DNA from: Gammaproteobacteria bacterium 39-13 | GTDB lineage: Bacteria; Pseudomonadota; Gammaproteobacteria; Berkiellales; Berkiellaceae | Length of the DNA stretch: 64,000 nt | Direction: 5' to 3' | Assembly: GCA_001898235.1 (NCBI GenBank) | Contig: MKTN01000010.1 | Coordinates: forward strand, 1-64,000 | Part shown: one piece after another, positions 26,759 to 35,362 of the stretch | Layout: each line of letters starts with the position of its first letter | How positions within the stretch are numbered: the stretch's first letter is position 1 | Position numbers and translations under genes: made by a program | The notes under the pieces: model-generated | Told to the model about the DNA's origin: nothing | Database searches by the model: none | Seen by the model: only the letters and a program-made list of their open reading frames with translations

Positions 26759-27487
26759 TTATTTAGGATCTTTTGCATACAACAACATCCTGTTTTGCGT
26801 TATATTTATTCCATTAGGACCAGATAGAGTTTCTAATGCTTTCTTTAAAGCAGCTTTATCTTTCCTGTAATTAAAATTACGTACTATTGGCGTATTAGAT
26901 AATAATTTTAACACACCCATTGGAGAATAAAATGTATTCCAAAATTCATTTTGAATAACTATGTGATTAAAATATGCTTGAAATTTCTTATAAATATTTT
27001 CAATGAAAGTTTCGCGATCATATTGTAAATACTGGCCTCTTAAACCCTGTTCATCATGTCCAAAGAATAATTTAAAATCTTTTTTGTCTTCACAACCAAG
27101 AAGTTCTATTAATACAAATCCATCTTTGGTTAACACTCTATGAATTTCTTTAGGATCCCAAATTGAAAGCATTGAAACAACTACATCGAATGCATTATCC
27201 TTAAAAGGCAAATTAAAATTATCTCCTTGAATAAGCGAAATATTATTAAAATATAAATTTTTACTTGCTGAATTAAGCATACTTTTACTAATTTCAAGAC
27301 AAATAATTTCTTTATATAGTTCTTGCAAGGGCAGTATTTTAAACCCCGTTCCACTACCAAGATCTAAAAGCCGTTTATCTCTGGTTTCCGACTTACTTAA
27401 AATGTCTACAATATTCCAAGGCCTTGGAGTACTAGGATCATCTTGTCCTCTTAATTTAAGCGAATCATATGAAGAACGGTAAATCAT
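26759..27487 (-). CDS. Class I SAM-dependent methyltransferase, repeat-flanked
   Basis: The product is 242 residues. Motif I is LLDLGSGTGF, then the acidic LEIS, GDNFNLPF and DVVVSMLSIWDP, placing it in the methyltransferase-11/25 group; the substrate is unknown. The gene stands alone between two direct 133-bp repeats and just left of the tRNA-Leu island, so it may have been acquired. It does not look closely related to the methyltransferase at 3624. Confidence 0.82.
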   Translation of the reverse strand: MIYRSSYDSLKLRGQDDPSTPRPWNIVDILSKSETRDKRLLDLGSGTGFKILPLQELYKEIICLEISKSMLNSASKNLYFNNISLIQGDNFNLPFKDNAFDVVVSMLSIWDPKEIHRVLTKDGFVLIELLGCEDKKDFKLFFGHDEQGLRGQYLQYDRETFIENIYKKFQAYFNHIVIQNEFWNTFYSPMGVLKLLSNTPIVRNFNYRKDKAALKKALETLSGPNGINITQNRMLLYAKDPK

Positions 27488-27637
27488 TAACAGTTTCTAC
27501 CTAATTTTTTAATTTAGAATCATTTTTTTGTAAGTAATCGGATTTTTTCAATTTCAATAGAGACAAGGAATGATAAAAATCCCACTCGCTTGCGCCTCAC
27601 TCTTAAGAAAGAAATTTCTTCGCTTCTCTCACACGAC

Positions 27638-27770
27638 ACAATTTTTTATTCATCATGAACCTAACATTTCTTCCCTCACCCGCAGCTAAAAGCTGCGACC
27701 TCTCCCGCGAAGCGGTAGAGGGAATTGTCTGCAGCACAGACGAAGATCCACTAACATCATTCCGATCCCC
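27638..27770 (+). repeat. 133-bp repeat, copy 2
   Basis: Second copy of the 26508-26640 element, about 1.13 kb downstream in the same orientation. The two copies bracket the methyltransferase gene. Similarity stops abruptly at about 27770. Confidence 0.9.
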
Positions 27771-27924
27771 TCTCTGCTTCGCTAAAGCTATGCAGAGCAA
27801 GTAATGAAAATAAATTACGCTGCATGTACTATACGTTTGTAAAAATAGGTATTGAAAGATTAAGGACTGAAGTGAAAAAGATTGTTTGTCCGTCTACGCG
27901 CTTCGCGCTACGACGTGAAATAAT

Positions 27925-27960
27925 ATTTTGTAACGTTTGCTGAAGGCAAACTAACAAAAT
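27925..27960. terminator. Hairpin just outside the left island end
   Basis: ATTTTGT and GTTTGC pair with GCAAAC and ACAAAAT around a TGAAG loop. It ends four bases before the tRNA-Leu duplicate. On the minus strand it lies directly downstream of the tRNA 3' end, so it could be the original terminator of the tRNA operon, displaced by the insertion. Confidence 0.5.
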
Positions 27961-27964
27961 TTAA

Positions 27965-28024
27965 TGGTGCCCGGGGCCAGACTCGAACTGGCACGGGGTT
28001 TAATCCCCGAGGGATTTTAAGTCC
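27965..28024 (-). repeat. attL-like direct repeat: 3' part of tRNA-Leu
   Basis: These 60 bp match 39446-39505 perfectly, that is the anticodon-to-CCA part of tRNA-Leu(UAA). Beyond base 28024 the match stops. This is the classic footprint of site-specific integration at the 3' end of a tRNA gene. Confidence 0.95.
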
Positions 28025-28164
28025 ATGCTTTACACAAATTCTCAGTAACAAACTATAGAGAAATCAAGAGGATAGGTCAAGTGCGTTTGAATAGATTTAA
28101 GCAAATTTGGGGTGAATAATACGCTCGAAGTGCGCTGGAAGAAAAACCTTGTTATGTTCTTAAG

Positions 28165-28671
28165 CTAGGCTTTTTTTCCCTTCGTCTCTTTTTCAGATGT
28201 AGTTCCTCCTTCACCCAGAGGTGACTGTGTTTTAATGTATTCACCAACTTTACCAGAAGATTGATGTGGGGCTGAAACAAGATAATGTGATTTTTGAAGA
28301 GCTTGAGGAGACAAACTTTTCTTTCTCATTGCAACACCTTCAGTTAATAAAGATATTACTAATGTATTCAAACTTACACCTTCCTCCTTAGCAAGAGCAG
28401 CTAAATCAGCATGCAAGGATTTTGGCGCGCGTTGCACCCATCTCCCACTATGAATGAGTATTGAATCTCCATCAGGAGGAGTTGGGATTTCTACGCCCCT
28501 TTCACGAGCAGCAGCCAACCACGCTTTTACAGCTTCTTCACCATTTAAAAAGGTTTCTTCTTTTGTATCACCATAGCTCTTACAGCCAGGTAAATCAGGA
28601 TATTCAATACTATATCCACCACCTTCTTCATTTGGTACTTCGCTCAGAATAAATGTGTATTTGATGTCCAT
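28165..28671 (-). CDS. hicB: HicB-family antitoxin
   Basis: The product is 168 residues. Residues 1-65 are the HicB RNase-H-like fold (GGGYSIEYPDLPGCKSYGDTKEE), followed by a C-terminal ribbon-helix-helix-like DNA-binding part (SGRWVQRAPKSLHADLAALA) and a polar tail. It should neutralise the partner and autorepress the operon. The start is 3 bp after the stop of the hicA-like gene, in toxin-first order. It is the first gene pair inside the left end of the tRNA-Leu island and may help keep the island. Confidence 0.85.
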   Translation of the reverse strand: MDIKYTFILSEVPNEEGGGYSIEYPDLPGCKSYGDTKEETFLNGEEAVKAWLAAARERGVEIPTPPDGDSILIHSGRWVQRAPKSLHADLAALAKEEGVSLNTLVISLLTEGVAMRKKSLSPQALQKSHYLVSAPHQSSGKVGEYIKTQSPLGEGGTTSEKETKGKKA

Positions 28672-28674
28672 GTT

Positions 28675-28902
28675 CTACTGCCTTACCGAATCAATCATAT
28701 CCACAAAATCTCTAATAACAGGAACCCTAATCGGCCTTCGAGCAGAAAATGTAGGAGTTATTGATAATCTTGGATGGCTGCACACTATATATCCCTGCTG
28801 TCGTTGCACTATAACGTCAAAATGTTTAGCTACATTAACAAGGTCTTCAATATTCCAATCTGCCTGAGGGTCCTGTCGCATTCGTTCTAAAATTTCTTCC
28901 AT
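28675..28902 (-). CDS. hicA: HicA-family toxin-like protein
   Basis: The product is 75 residues with the HicA-like pattern WNIEDLVNVAK near residue 16 and SHPRL...RRPIRVPVIRDFVDMI to the end. HicA is a small mRNA interferase. The His normally found in the GSH/TSH motif before the central strand appears replaced (QGYIVCSHP), so activity is uncertain; the His in SHP is present. It lies directly upstream of the hicB gene on the same strand. Confidence 0.7.
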   Translation of the reverse strand: MEEILERMRQDPQADWNIEDLVNVAKHFDVIVQRQQGYIVCSHPRLSITPTFSARRPIRVPVIRDFVDMIDSVRQ

Positions 28903-29152
28903 TATAGCATCTCCACGATACTAGCAGTAGTATCATTTATAAATATATGTATGCGGAATATTCCTTTTCTTAAGATAAATCATAGATTATCAATTAGTGA
29001 TTAGGAGTCGATGTCATCGTGCATCTACATCGAACTGTGCATAACTACGGACCGCCTTACTGAACTTTAAAACTGTATATACGCTTACCATCATGAACTT
29101 CTCAACACGCATAATAGTCAACAAATATATTGAACACATTTTTGAGGGTTCT

Positions 29153-30049
29153 ATGCGTTACACTGAAGAAGCTAGATTAGGGCCTAACCCAACAATAGAT
29201 GGTTCAGTAACAATCGATCAGTTTTTAGAAAGAACCGTAGAAGAACGAGAAAGCTACAGAGGTAACTTGTACTGTTGTAGCTGTAATTCAAAAATGTCAT
29301 TTATCTTCGGGAAACGTAAATCCCATTTTAAACACTATCCAAGAACCGGCATAAATTGCAAAAAAACAACATATATTTCTCAGGGAAAACGAGCCTTTTT
29401 AAAAGTGAATCAAATCATTAAAAATAGAAAATCTTTCCGAATAATAGGTCATATGAAAGGAAAAAAAACATTGGGACTGCCCCCTTTTTGTCCGCCTGGC
29501 GTTTCTGGTCCGCCCGCTCCTATAAATTCGGGTACAAAAATAACAGAGCATAAGGTTAAAAAAAGCAAATATGATTTACATATTGAAGAAATATTAGAAC
29601 AGTTACTAAACGGTATTGATTTAACAAACAAGGAATTTCTATTTGAAGGTAAGTACAGAAAATTTACAGACCTTTTCATTAACGTTCATAAAATTAGTTA
29701 TGGAATGCAACATAGTTTAACAGATAATAATACAAGAATTTACTGGGGGAAATTTTATAAAATTTGTTGCAAAAAGGGTGGTGAGGATTGCGAGCTTCGA
29801 CGACTATCACCAAAAGAAAGGCTTGAATACCCCATTAGCGTATACTGTGCAATTTCTCGAAAACATGAACCTTGCATCGATTTCTCTTTGAACTGCAATA
29901 AACACTTAATTAAAGATTATCAGGATCTATTAGAATGGCGCCCAAAAGGATGTTTATCAGTAATATCCAATCAATTTAAAAAACATGCTGTTCATCCGCA
30001 TATTTTAGTAAACAAGGTTAAAAACAACGTATGCTACCTTCAAAAATAG
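29153..30049 (+). CDS. Zinc-finger protein with CoiA-like N-terminus, island cargo
   Basis: The product is about 298 residues from ATG 29153, which has GAGGG four bases upstream; an ATG at 29093 has none. A zinc-binding cluster CCSC...HFKH...C near residues 40-70 resembles the N-terminal finger of CoiA-like competence proteins. Later clusters (ICCKKGGEDC, CIDFSLNC) may bind metal too. I see no nuclease motif. A Pro/Gly-rich stretch (LPPFCPPGVSGPPAP) interrupts the middle. It sits beside HicAB in the island; function unknown. Confidence 0.5.
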   Translation: MRYTEEARLGPNPTIDGSVTIDQFLERTVEERESYRGNLYCCSCNSKMSFIFGKRKSHFKHYPRTGINCKKTTYISQGKRAFLKVNQIIKNRKSFRIIGHMKGKKTLGLPPFCPPGVSGPPAPINSGTKITEHKVKKSKYDLHIEEILEQLLNGIDLTNKEFLFEGKYRKFTDLFINVHKISYGMQHSLTDNNTRIYWGKFYKICCKKGGEDCELRRLSPKERLEYPISVYCAISRKHEPCIDFSLNCNKHLIKDYQDLLEWRPKGCLSVISNQFKKHAVHPHILVNKVKNNVCYLQK

Positions 30050-30216
30050 ATCTTATAGTTTAAAGTCTACTTAGTGTTTATACACTATCGCTAAATTTAA
30101 TTGATTTTAAGCTATCCATATGTATAATTCTTTTCCTCACCCCGATTACTTTTCACAAATAATCCAAATAAAAAAAGTGTAAATGCTCGGACTTATCTTT
30201 TTATTTGTGAGGATTT

Positions 30217-31392
30217 ATGCGAAGACCTACCCAACCTATAAAACCCAAATCTATAGCAACACATTCTCTCTCAACACAACCTCATACACAATCAACCAAT
30301 AACAAACCTCACCCTAAAAGCGATGCTATAAGCAATTCAGCGCCTCATATTGATATAGAAGTTCAAAACAATCATGTAGTGGTTGATATTACAGGAACAA
30401 ATCCACCTTTAAAGAAAGTAAATATCTTTGATGCGGTTAAGGATAAAGATTTTGATACTATTTCTTTATATGTAAAAGCTGGAGGAAATGTCAATGTGAA
30501 AAACAGAGACGGATACACTCCGTTAATGCTTGCAGTCCAATTCGGATGGAATTCGTCAGAAGTAAAAAAAATGTTAGATAGAATGCCCGGGATAGATTTG
30601 AAATTGTTTGCTTTTCAAGAATATAGCGCAGATAGCAAATATGGAAAACCTATTGATATGGCCATTAAAAAGAATGATGTGTCTTTAGTGAAAACATTAG
30701 TAGATTATGCGGGAGTAATTTCTATTAATAAAGAAGTTACAGATATAGTTTCATGCGTCCAAAAAAATTATGATTTATTTAAATATTTGTTATCTCATAC
30801 AGATGAAAAATCATTTAATATTGGCTTTACACGTTCCGCCATTAATCATCTAATGACTTATAAACATACTGACTCGCTAGATCTTATTAATTCAATTTTA
30901 TTTAAGACAAAGATAATCCCAGACAATATGCAGCAAACAATTCTAATGGATGCCGCATATTATCATAAAGATTATGATGTGGTTAATGTACTTTTGATGA
31001 ATAATTATATTGAAAAAAATAACATTACAAATGTTATGCGTCAACTTGTTACTTACAATGATGATAAAGGATTCACTGCGATTCTAGAAAACATTTCAAA
31101 CAAACAGTCAATAATTGACATGTTTGTTAAAAATTTTTCAAATTCAACTCTCGCTTGGTATGATAAATTTGCTATAACGTTAGGTCTCAAAGAAGAACCA
31201 GGTACAATTTACCTTTCAGACGTAATAGATAATGCAAATAATAGTAATTTAAATTTTAACGATAATAAAATTCATGTTGATGTAAACGCTTGCCAAAATG
31301 GTGCGTGCGTTCAAGTACAAGTCGATTTGCAACCTGTGGCATCTCAAACAATATCAATTATTCCTCATGTAATAGAAGGCAATGTCGTGTAG
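30217..31392 (+). CDS. Ankyrin-repeat protein in the island
   Basis: The product is 391 residues with a Pro/Ser/Thr-rich N-terminus and a clear ankyrin repeat pair from about residue 70 (NIFDAVKDKDFDTISLYVKAGGNVNVKNRDGYTPLMLAV), then weaker helical repeats. Both ends carry a beta-type motif, HIDIEVQNNHVVVDI near residue 45 and IHVDVNACQNGACVQVQVDL near residue 355. The mature part of the convergent leader peptide at 31449 shows a similar pattern. Effector or partner-binding roles are inference. A strong terminator follows. Confidence 0.8.
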   Translation: MRRPTQPIKPKSIATHSLSTQPHTQSTNNKPHPKSDAISNSAPHIDIEVQNNHVVVDITGTNPPLKKVNIFDAVKDKDFDTISLYVKAGGNVNVKNRDGYTPLMLAVQFGWNSSEVKKMLDRMPGIDLKLFAFQEYSADSKYGKPIDMAIKKNDVSLVKTLVDYAGVISINKEVTDIVSCVQKNYDLFKYLLSHTDEKSFNIGFTRSAINHLMTYKHTDSLDLINSILFKTKIIPDNMQQTILMDAAYYHKDYDVVNVLLMNNYIEKNNITNVMRQLVTYNDDKGFTAILENISNKQSIIDMFVKNFSNSTLAWYDKFAITLGLKEEPGTIYLSDVIDNANNSNLNFNDNKIHVDVNACQNGACVQVQVDLQPVASQTISIIPHVIEGNVV

Positions 31393-31402
31393 CGTCTTGC
31401 TC

Positions 31403-31437
31403 GACCTAGAGAAAGAGATAATCTCTAGGTCTTTTTT
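31403..31437. terminator. Terminator between convergent ankyrin and peptide genes
   Basis: A perfect 10-bp stem (GACCTAGAGA with TCTCTAGGTC) is followed on the plus strand by a run of T. Confidence 0.9.
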
Positions 31438-31448
31438 AGTAAAAATTA

Positions 31449-31634
31449 TTATCTGTAATTGGAAATATTAATATTATTATAGTGATTAATAACAGGAGCA
31501 GGCGGCTGTGGCTGTTGATAAAAATCAACTGTAACATGTAAATACTGAACATTTTGAGCTGTTACTTCAACATGTGCATTCTTATTGTTTCCACCAGCGA
31601 CATCTCGTAATTCAAATTTGTTTAAAGTTTTCAT
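31449..31634 (-). CDS. Small peptide with double-glycine leader, Pro-rich, in island
   Basis: The product is 61 residues starting MKTLNKFELRDVAGG, the closest to a consensus double-glycine leader among the six in this window. GGGGA precedes the ATG by four bases. The mature part has no Cys and is beta/Pro-rich (AHVEVTAQNVQYLHVTVDF, then QQPQPPAPV). The pattern H-V-(D/E)-V...V-x-V-D recurs at the C-terminus of the neighbouring convergent ankyrin protein. Function unknown; a secreted partner of that protein is possible. Confidence 0.68.
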   Translation of the reverse strand: MKTLNKFELRDVAGGNNKNAHVEVTAQNVQYLHVTVDFYQQPQPPAPVINHYNNINISNYR

Positions 31635-31811
31635 CTTTTCCCCAATCTGTATTTTAACAAAAATAACATAACTAGCTTATATTTCTGATTTTTTCAGCTT
31701 TTTTAACAATCCTGAAAGGCTCGGATATTAACTATATTTAGTTCCATGGAAAAGCATAGATGACCAAAAATTACTGTTTTTTATGAATTTGATTTAGCTG
31801 AATAATACTAA

Positions 31812-31952
31812 TTATGCAAAAAAAAGTGACATTTTTTGCCTTAATTCTTTTAGAGCCCTACTTACTGCTCTAAGCTCTTTTCTTTTAGCCCCCTTAAACC
31901 CACGCATTGCTGAACGCTTCTTACCCTCTTTAGTCCTAGGTCTCGTCGACAT
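31812..31952 (-). CDS. Small basic protein (46 aa), too short for usual callers
   Basis: ATG 31952 opens a 46-residue strongly basic frame (RPRTKEGKKRSAMRGFKGAKRK, then a helical LRAVSRALKELRQKM). A related but broken version lies at 32062-32232, which supports past coding. The ribosome binding site is weak. It may bind nucleic acid, judged only from charge. Confidence 0.4.
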   Translation of the reverse strand: MSTRPRTKEGKKRSAMRGFKGAKRKELRAVSRALKELRQKMSLFFA

Positions 31953-32061
31953 ATCCAACGGGCTGCCAATTCCTTATTAGCTGCGATTGACGAGCTTTCC
32001 TTTCCTGAGTCCCACCGTTCGCCATGAATGATCTCCAAAAGTCCGCCTGGGCAACTACAAC

Positions 32062-32232
32062 TTAGCTAGGTTGTCTATGAAGAGTGTTCAATGTATCAGT
32101 CATAAAGAGAGGAGGTGCAAACATTCCCTTCTCCTTACTTGCTTGATTGAACTTTTTTATCTCTTGCAAAACTCTGCATTTATAGCATCGCTTAGCTGCC
32201 CGCTTCTTGTCCTATTTAATCCTAGGCCTCAT
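32062..32232 (-). pseudogene. Degenerate copy of the small basic protein gene
   Basis: From ATG 32232 the frame reads MRPRIK, then a TAG, then DKKRAAKRCYKC..., matching RPRTKEGKKRSAMR of the 31812-31952 gene. The nucleotide motif CCTAGG-CTC is shared. The internal stop marks it as inactive. Confidence 0.35.
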
Positions 32233-32262
32233 CGATTTCGCCCACGTCGCTAACTTCAACTA

Positions 32263-32955
32263 TTATTTTGTAATCTTTATATATTTTACTTGATGCGCAG
32301 GAACAATAACGATTTGTTTGGTATTTTCACTTATCATGAAATAGTAGCTGCTATTAGCTAAAATTAGTTTAAATCCAGGAAAAGATTCATTCTCCACTTC
32401 TATTTTAAATTCACCTCCGTTAAAAATGCTAAGTTTGTCAGGTGGTTGGTATGCTGTAATAAGGGCGGAAAATGGCACTACTATTAAAAATAATAATGTA
32501 AATATCCAAATATAGGCTGTTTTAGATATTTTATTAGATAGTATCAAAAATGGTACAGTTAAGTAAGCAATTGAAAACAACAAGCTGGCAATTATTTGTA
32601 ACCGTATAACAATAGGTTGTCCCAAACTTTGAAATATAGTTGGATTTACAAAAGAAATTGTAAGCGATATTAAACTTATGATTATCGAAATCCCAACAAT
32701 TGTTTGGATTATCCTAGCAAAGAGTTTATTTTTTGTTTGTAAATATATAATTATCCAGGCTACTATTACTTGTATACAGTTATATATGACAGCATCGATA
32801 CCTGCAGAGATATAATCAGTTAGGGAAAAAAATGCATTAGAATTTATTCCAAAATGGAATAAAAAAGATCTATAGTAAAGCCATCCTCCTGTTAAAAAAA
32901 CAGCAGAAGACAATGCCAAAACTAATGGTATCTGTTTATGAAATGTATTGTTCAT
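32263..32955 (-). CDS. Hypothetical membrane protein
   Basis: The product is 230 residues with about five transmembrane helices in the first 165 residues, then a soluble beta-rich C-terminal domain of about 60 residues. I do not recognise the family. It lies between the replication module and the small basic gene in the island. Membrane proteins in such positions are sometimes superinfection or defence functions, but nothing here shows that. Confidence 0.6.
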   Translation of the reverse strand: MNNTFHKQIPLVLALSSAVFLTGGWLYYRSFLFHFGINSNAFFSLTDYISAGIDAVIYNCIQVIVAWIIIYLQTKNKLFARIIQTIVGISIIISLISLTISFVNPTIFQSLGQPIVIRLQIIASLLFSIAYLTVPFLILSNKISKTAYIWIFTLLFLIVVPFSALITAYQPPDKLSIFNGGEFKIEVENESFPGFKLILANSSYYFMISENTKQIVIVPAHQVKYIKITK

Positions 32956-33081
32956 ATTAAGCCATAGCTTCCCTTCTTGATAATTACGTCAACATCACAT
33001 TAATATTAGTATACGAATTGAATTTGGATAAGCTTGGGTTTAAATATAACTCCGAGAAGTCGTGCCAATTTTTAATATATT

Positions 33082-33705
33082 TTAAAGCCAATCTTCATAA
33101 GATTCACCCAGCATATTAAATCGATCGCCGAACCAAGCCATACCTTGAGTAACTAATAAATTGTGCCTATTAAATAATCTCTTAAATGTCTTTTTATGCA
33201 TTCCCTTAGGCTTAGGACCACAACCATTAAGGCAACCAGGCTCCCAGCCAAGTTTATCTCTTATTTTATCTGCCTGTCGTGAAGCACGAAAAGGAAATGA
33301 TTCCCGTTGGCACCCATAAGCTAAACGATAACAGTGACGACACGCATAGATATTACCCGAATAAAGGATTGCGACTCGTCGCCCACAATTTTGAGCTGGG
33401 CAAAAAAACCATGGCCTTTTATTGCCATAGTTGCAGGATGTCCAGGTTATGTAGACTGGATAGTTTTTATCAGTCCAATCTTCACCATGGGTTCGTTTCC
33501 GATAATTTAGATAAACCTTATTTACTTCTACTTTAACACCAATGCTTGATGTTACTTCACCATTACGAGTCCACTGCCAACTAAATGAATTGTTCGGCAT
33601 AAGAAGCTTCTTTCGATGCCAAATGCGTATATCGATGGAATGGTAATCTTCAGTTACATCCTTTTTGTCCCATCTCAAATGCCGACCGCTACCTACTCCA
33701 CCCAT
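33082..33705 (-). CDS. Zinc-finger protein of mobile-element type
   Basis: The product is 207 residues. It starts MGGVGSGRHLRW, has an Arg/Trp-rich middle and two CxxC-type clusters (FFCPAQNCGRR and YACRHCYRLAYGC) making a likely zinc ribbon, and ends in basic helices. Proteins of this look are typical of integrative elements and prophages near replication genes; the role is unknown. GGAGG five bases before the ATG supports the start. Confidence 0.6.
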   Translation of the reverse strand: MGGVGSGRHLRWDKKDVTEDYHSIDIRIWHRKKLLMPNNSFSWQWTRNGEVTSSIGVKVEVNKVYLNYRKRTHGEDWTDKNYPVYITWTSCNYGNKRPWFFCPAQNCGRRVAILYSGNIYACRHCYRLAYGCQRESFPFRASRQADKIRDKLGWEPGCLNGCGPKPKGMHKKTFKRLFNRHNLLVTQGMAWFGDRFNMLGESYEDWL

Positions 33706-33747
33706 TTGTTCCTCCAGGATTTTAACGAAATCATTAGGTAAATCGTA

Positions 33748-34362
33748 TTATTCGTCAATTTTTCGTACGATCTCAGGCTCATTTTCAGAATTGGGATTTT
33801 TTGAATCAATTAGAAATTGACTATCGTTCTTTTCTACACCAATCAAGATTGGTTCAGACAATTCCACCCCCAATGATAAATTTGATAAAGCTTCAAAACC
33901 AAGCAATTGCTGATCGCTTGGCAATATACCCGACTTAATATAAACACAATATCGATCCACGAAATCCTTTTTATAAAATTGATATTCAGAATCTGTTAAT
34001 TTGGATAACCCGGCCCATCCACCTAACGCATTTATTACTGGAGTTATTATAGGATCAGCAAACCGAACTGTTCTGTAAGGGCCGCAGCATCGAAGAGCGT
34101 AATCAAGTTTAGCAAAAGCATCTTTAGCTCTCTCCTGACTACTTCCTTCAATCAAACGTTTGATATCCGCTGGCTTTGGCATAAATTGACCATAATCTGT
34201 GTCTCCTAGATGCTCTATAAAGGCTTTATTTACATCCTCCAAGGGATAGGCCTTCAATACCTCCCAAAAGGCTACAATCATAAAATCATTTATTTCCTTA
34301 CCGTGGGTTGAGGCAATACCAATTAGCATTTTGGCAAAAGCTGGTTTATCAATATTGTCCAT
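33748..34362 (-). CDS. Phage/ICE replication-accessory protein (helicase-loader-like)
   Basis: The product is 204 residues. The N-terminal half (ALIG...EINDFMIVAFWEVLKAYPLEDVNKAFIEHLGD...FMPKPADIKRLIEG) resembles G39P-like proteins encoded beside phage replication genes. It likely helps load a helicase, but this is by family likeness. Its ATG lies inside the end of the upstream gene (14-bp overlap), so translation is coupled. Confidence 0.55.
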   Translation of the reverse strand: MDNIDKPAFAKMLIGIASTHGKEINDFMIVAFWEVLKAYPLEDVNKAFIEHLGDTDYGQFMPKPADIKRLIEGSSQERAKDAFAKLDYALRCCGPYRTVRFADPIITPVINALGGWAGLSKLTDSEYQFYKKDFVDRYCVYIKSGILPSDQQLLGFEALSNLSLGVELSEPILIGVEKNDSQFLIDSKNPNSENEPEIVRKIDE

Positions 34363-34831
34363 TAGAGGTTTCTCTTTCTGTCGCTAACAGCCATTTCTCC
34401 GCTACATTTATATTGTCCTGTACCAACTGGTCTGATTTTGTCTTTTGCCTTGGAGGATGTAGGAAGTTCGATATAAAGCGATCTATTTGATCGGCATTAC
34501 GCAGAATAATATGTAAGCCATCATACCTTTGTCCTTTATCATTTAAACCAATATTGTGCGGTGTAATAGCACAACCACTTATTGCTTGACAAAGCTCCTC
34601 AATGCTGTAACCGAGTTTTAAAGCCTCTCTAATGAGCTTAGTTCGGTTCTTGTCCAGCTTAGCATTTGGATGCTTCATGGTAAGTTTCCAGTGTTCAAAT
34701 ACTATTTGCTCATGATTTCCAGAACAAACATCGTTCGATGCTGTCGTAATCTTTGAAGTAGTCTTTGTTGTAATCTCTTCTATATTAGTAAATGATGAAG
34801 TTTGTTTATCTTTCTGATCAAGTTTCTCCAT
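34349..34831 (-). CDS. Replication protein, C-terminal part
   Basis: The product is 160 residues. The core EHWKLTMKHPNAKLDKNRTKLIREALKLGYSIEELCQAISG resembles the C-terminal domain of phage-type replication proteins. Its first 45 residues are Ser/Thr-rich linker. The frame stays open upstream of this ATG to about 34875 and overlaps the previous ORF by 52 bases, so the two ORFs may have been one gene now split by a frameshift. Confidence 0.6.
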   Translation of the reverse strand: MEKLDQKDKQTSSFTNIEEITTKTTSKITTASNDVCSGNHEQIVFEHWKLTMKHPNAKLDKNRTKLIREALKLGYSIEELCQAISGCAITPHNIGLNDKGQRYDGLHIILRNADQIDRFISNFLHPPRQKTKSDQLVQDNINVAEKWLLATERETSNGQY

Positions 34832-35259
34832 CTCATTTGATGAAGTTTCTTCACTATTAGGGCCAGTTCCTCATCTTTCATAGACGTGGCATTTTGATTT
34901 TTATCATGCATTTTCTTAATTTCTTGATGTTCTTCATTTTGTTCATTAGATTCACGTTTAATTCGAAAATACATTTTCTTAGGTAAGCCAATGCATTTCT
35001 CTTCTATCAAATTTAGTTTAACTAATAGTGCCCGAGCGCGTCTTTGCTGATACGGGGTCAAAAAAATCTCCTCTTGCAGTTCTTTCTGGGTTTTGTAAAC
35101 CCAATGCTCTTGATTTGATGTCCTTTTAGACCAATAATCTAATTGACTTAACAATATCGCGGCATTTATGTCCTGAGTTATGTCAAAAAATGCTTTTCTT
35201 ATCGTGACTGTTCTTTTCAGTTCACCGTCGGTTGGAAATTTCACCTTTTGCTCTCTCAC
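34780..35259 (-). CDS. Replication protein, N-terminal winged-helix part
   Basis: The product is 159 residues. The region AAILLSQLDYWSKRT...WVYKTQKELQEEIFLTPYQQRRARALLVKLNLIEEK is the winged-helix domain common to phage and plasmid replication initiators. The last 25 residues (KKLHQMRWRNL...) look out of frame compared with the linker-like reading in the alternative frame, consistent with a frameshift near 34865. GTG 35259 is the longest start; GTG 35241 is also possible. Confidence 0.6.
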   Translation of the reverse strand: MREQKVKFPTDGELKRTVTIRKAFFDITQDINAAILLSQLDYWSKRTSNQEHWVYKTQKELQEEIFLTPYQQRRARALLVKLNLIEEKCIGLPKKMYFRIKRESNEQNEEHQEIKKMHDKNQNATSMKDEELALIVKKLHQMRWRNLIRKINKLHHLLI

Positions 35260-35362
35260 TAAGTAGTCAAATACTTACGACATGCTTATCAATTACGCTC
35301 ATACTGCGCCCATTCTGGGGACATCCCTCATGATTATTGGGACAGCCAGGGATTATTCACCC

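Noticed and set aside
27603-27800. Minus-strand reading frame of 65 codons
   Set aside because: It lies in the 133-bp repeat, has no ribosome binding site and its translation follows palindromic sequence. Treated as repeat, not a gene.
27965-28024. A second tRNA-Leu gene
   Set aside because: Only the 3' 60 nt are present; the acceptor 5' strand and D arm are missing, so it is an attachment-site remnant.
32071-32253. Plus-strand reading frame of 60 codons
   Set aside because: Antisense to the degenerate basic-protein copy; composition is unlike a protein and there is no start signal.
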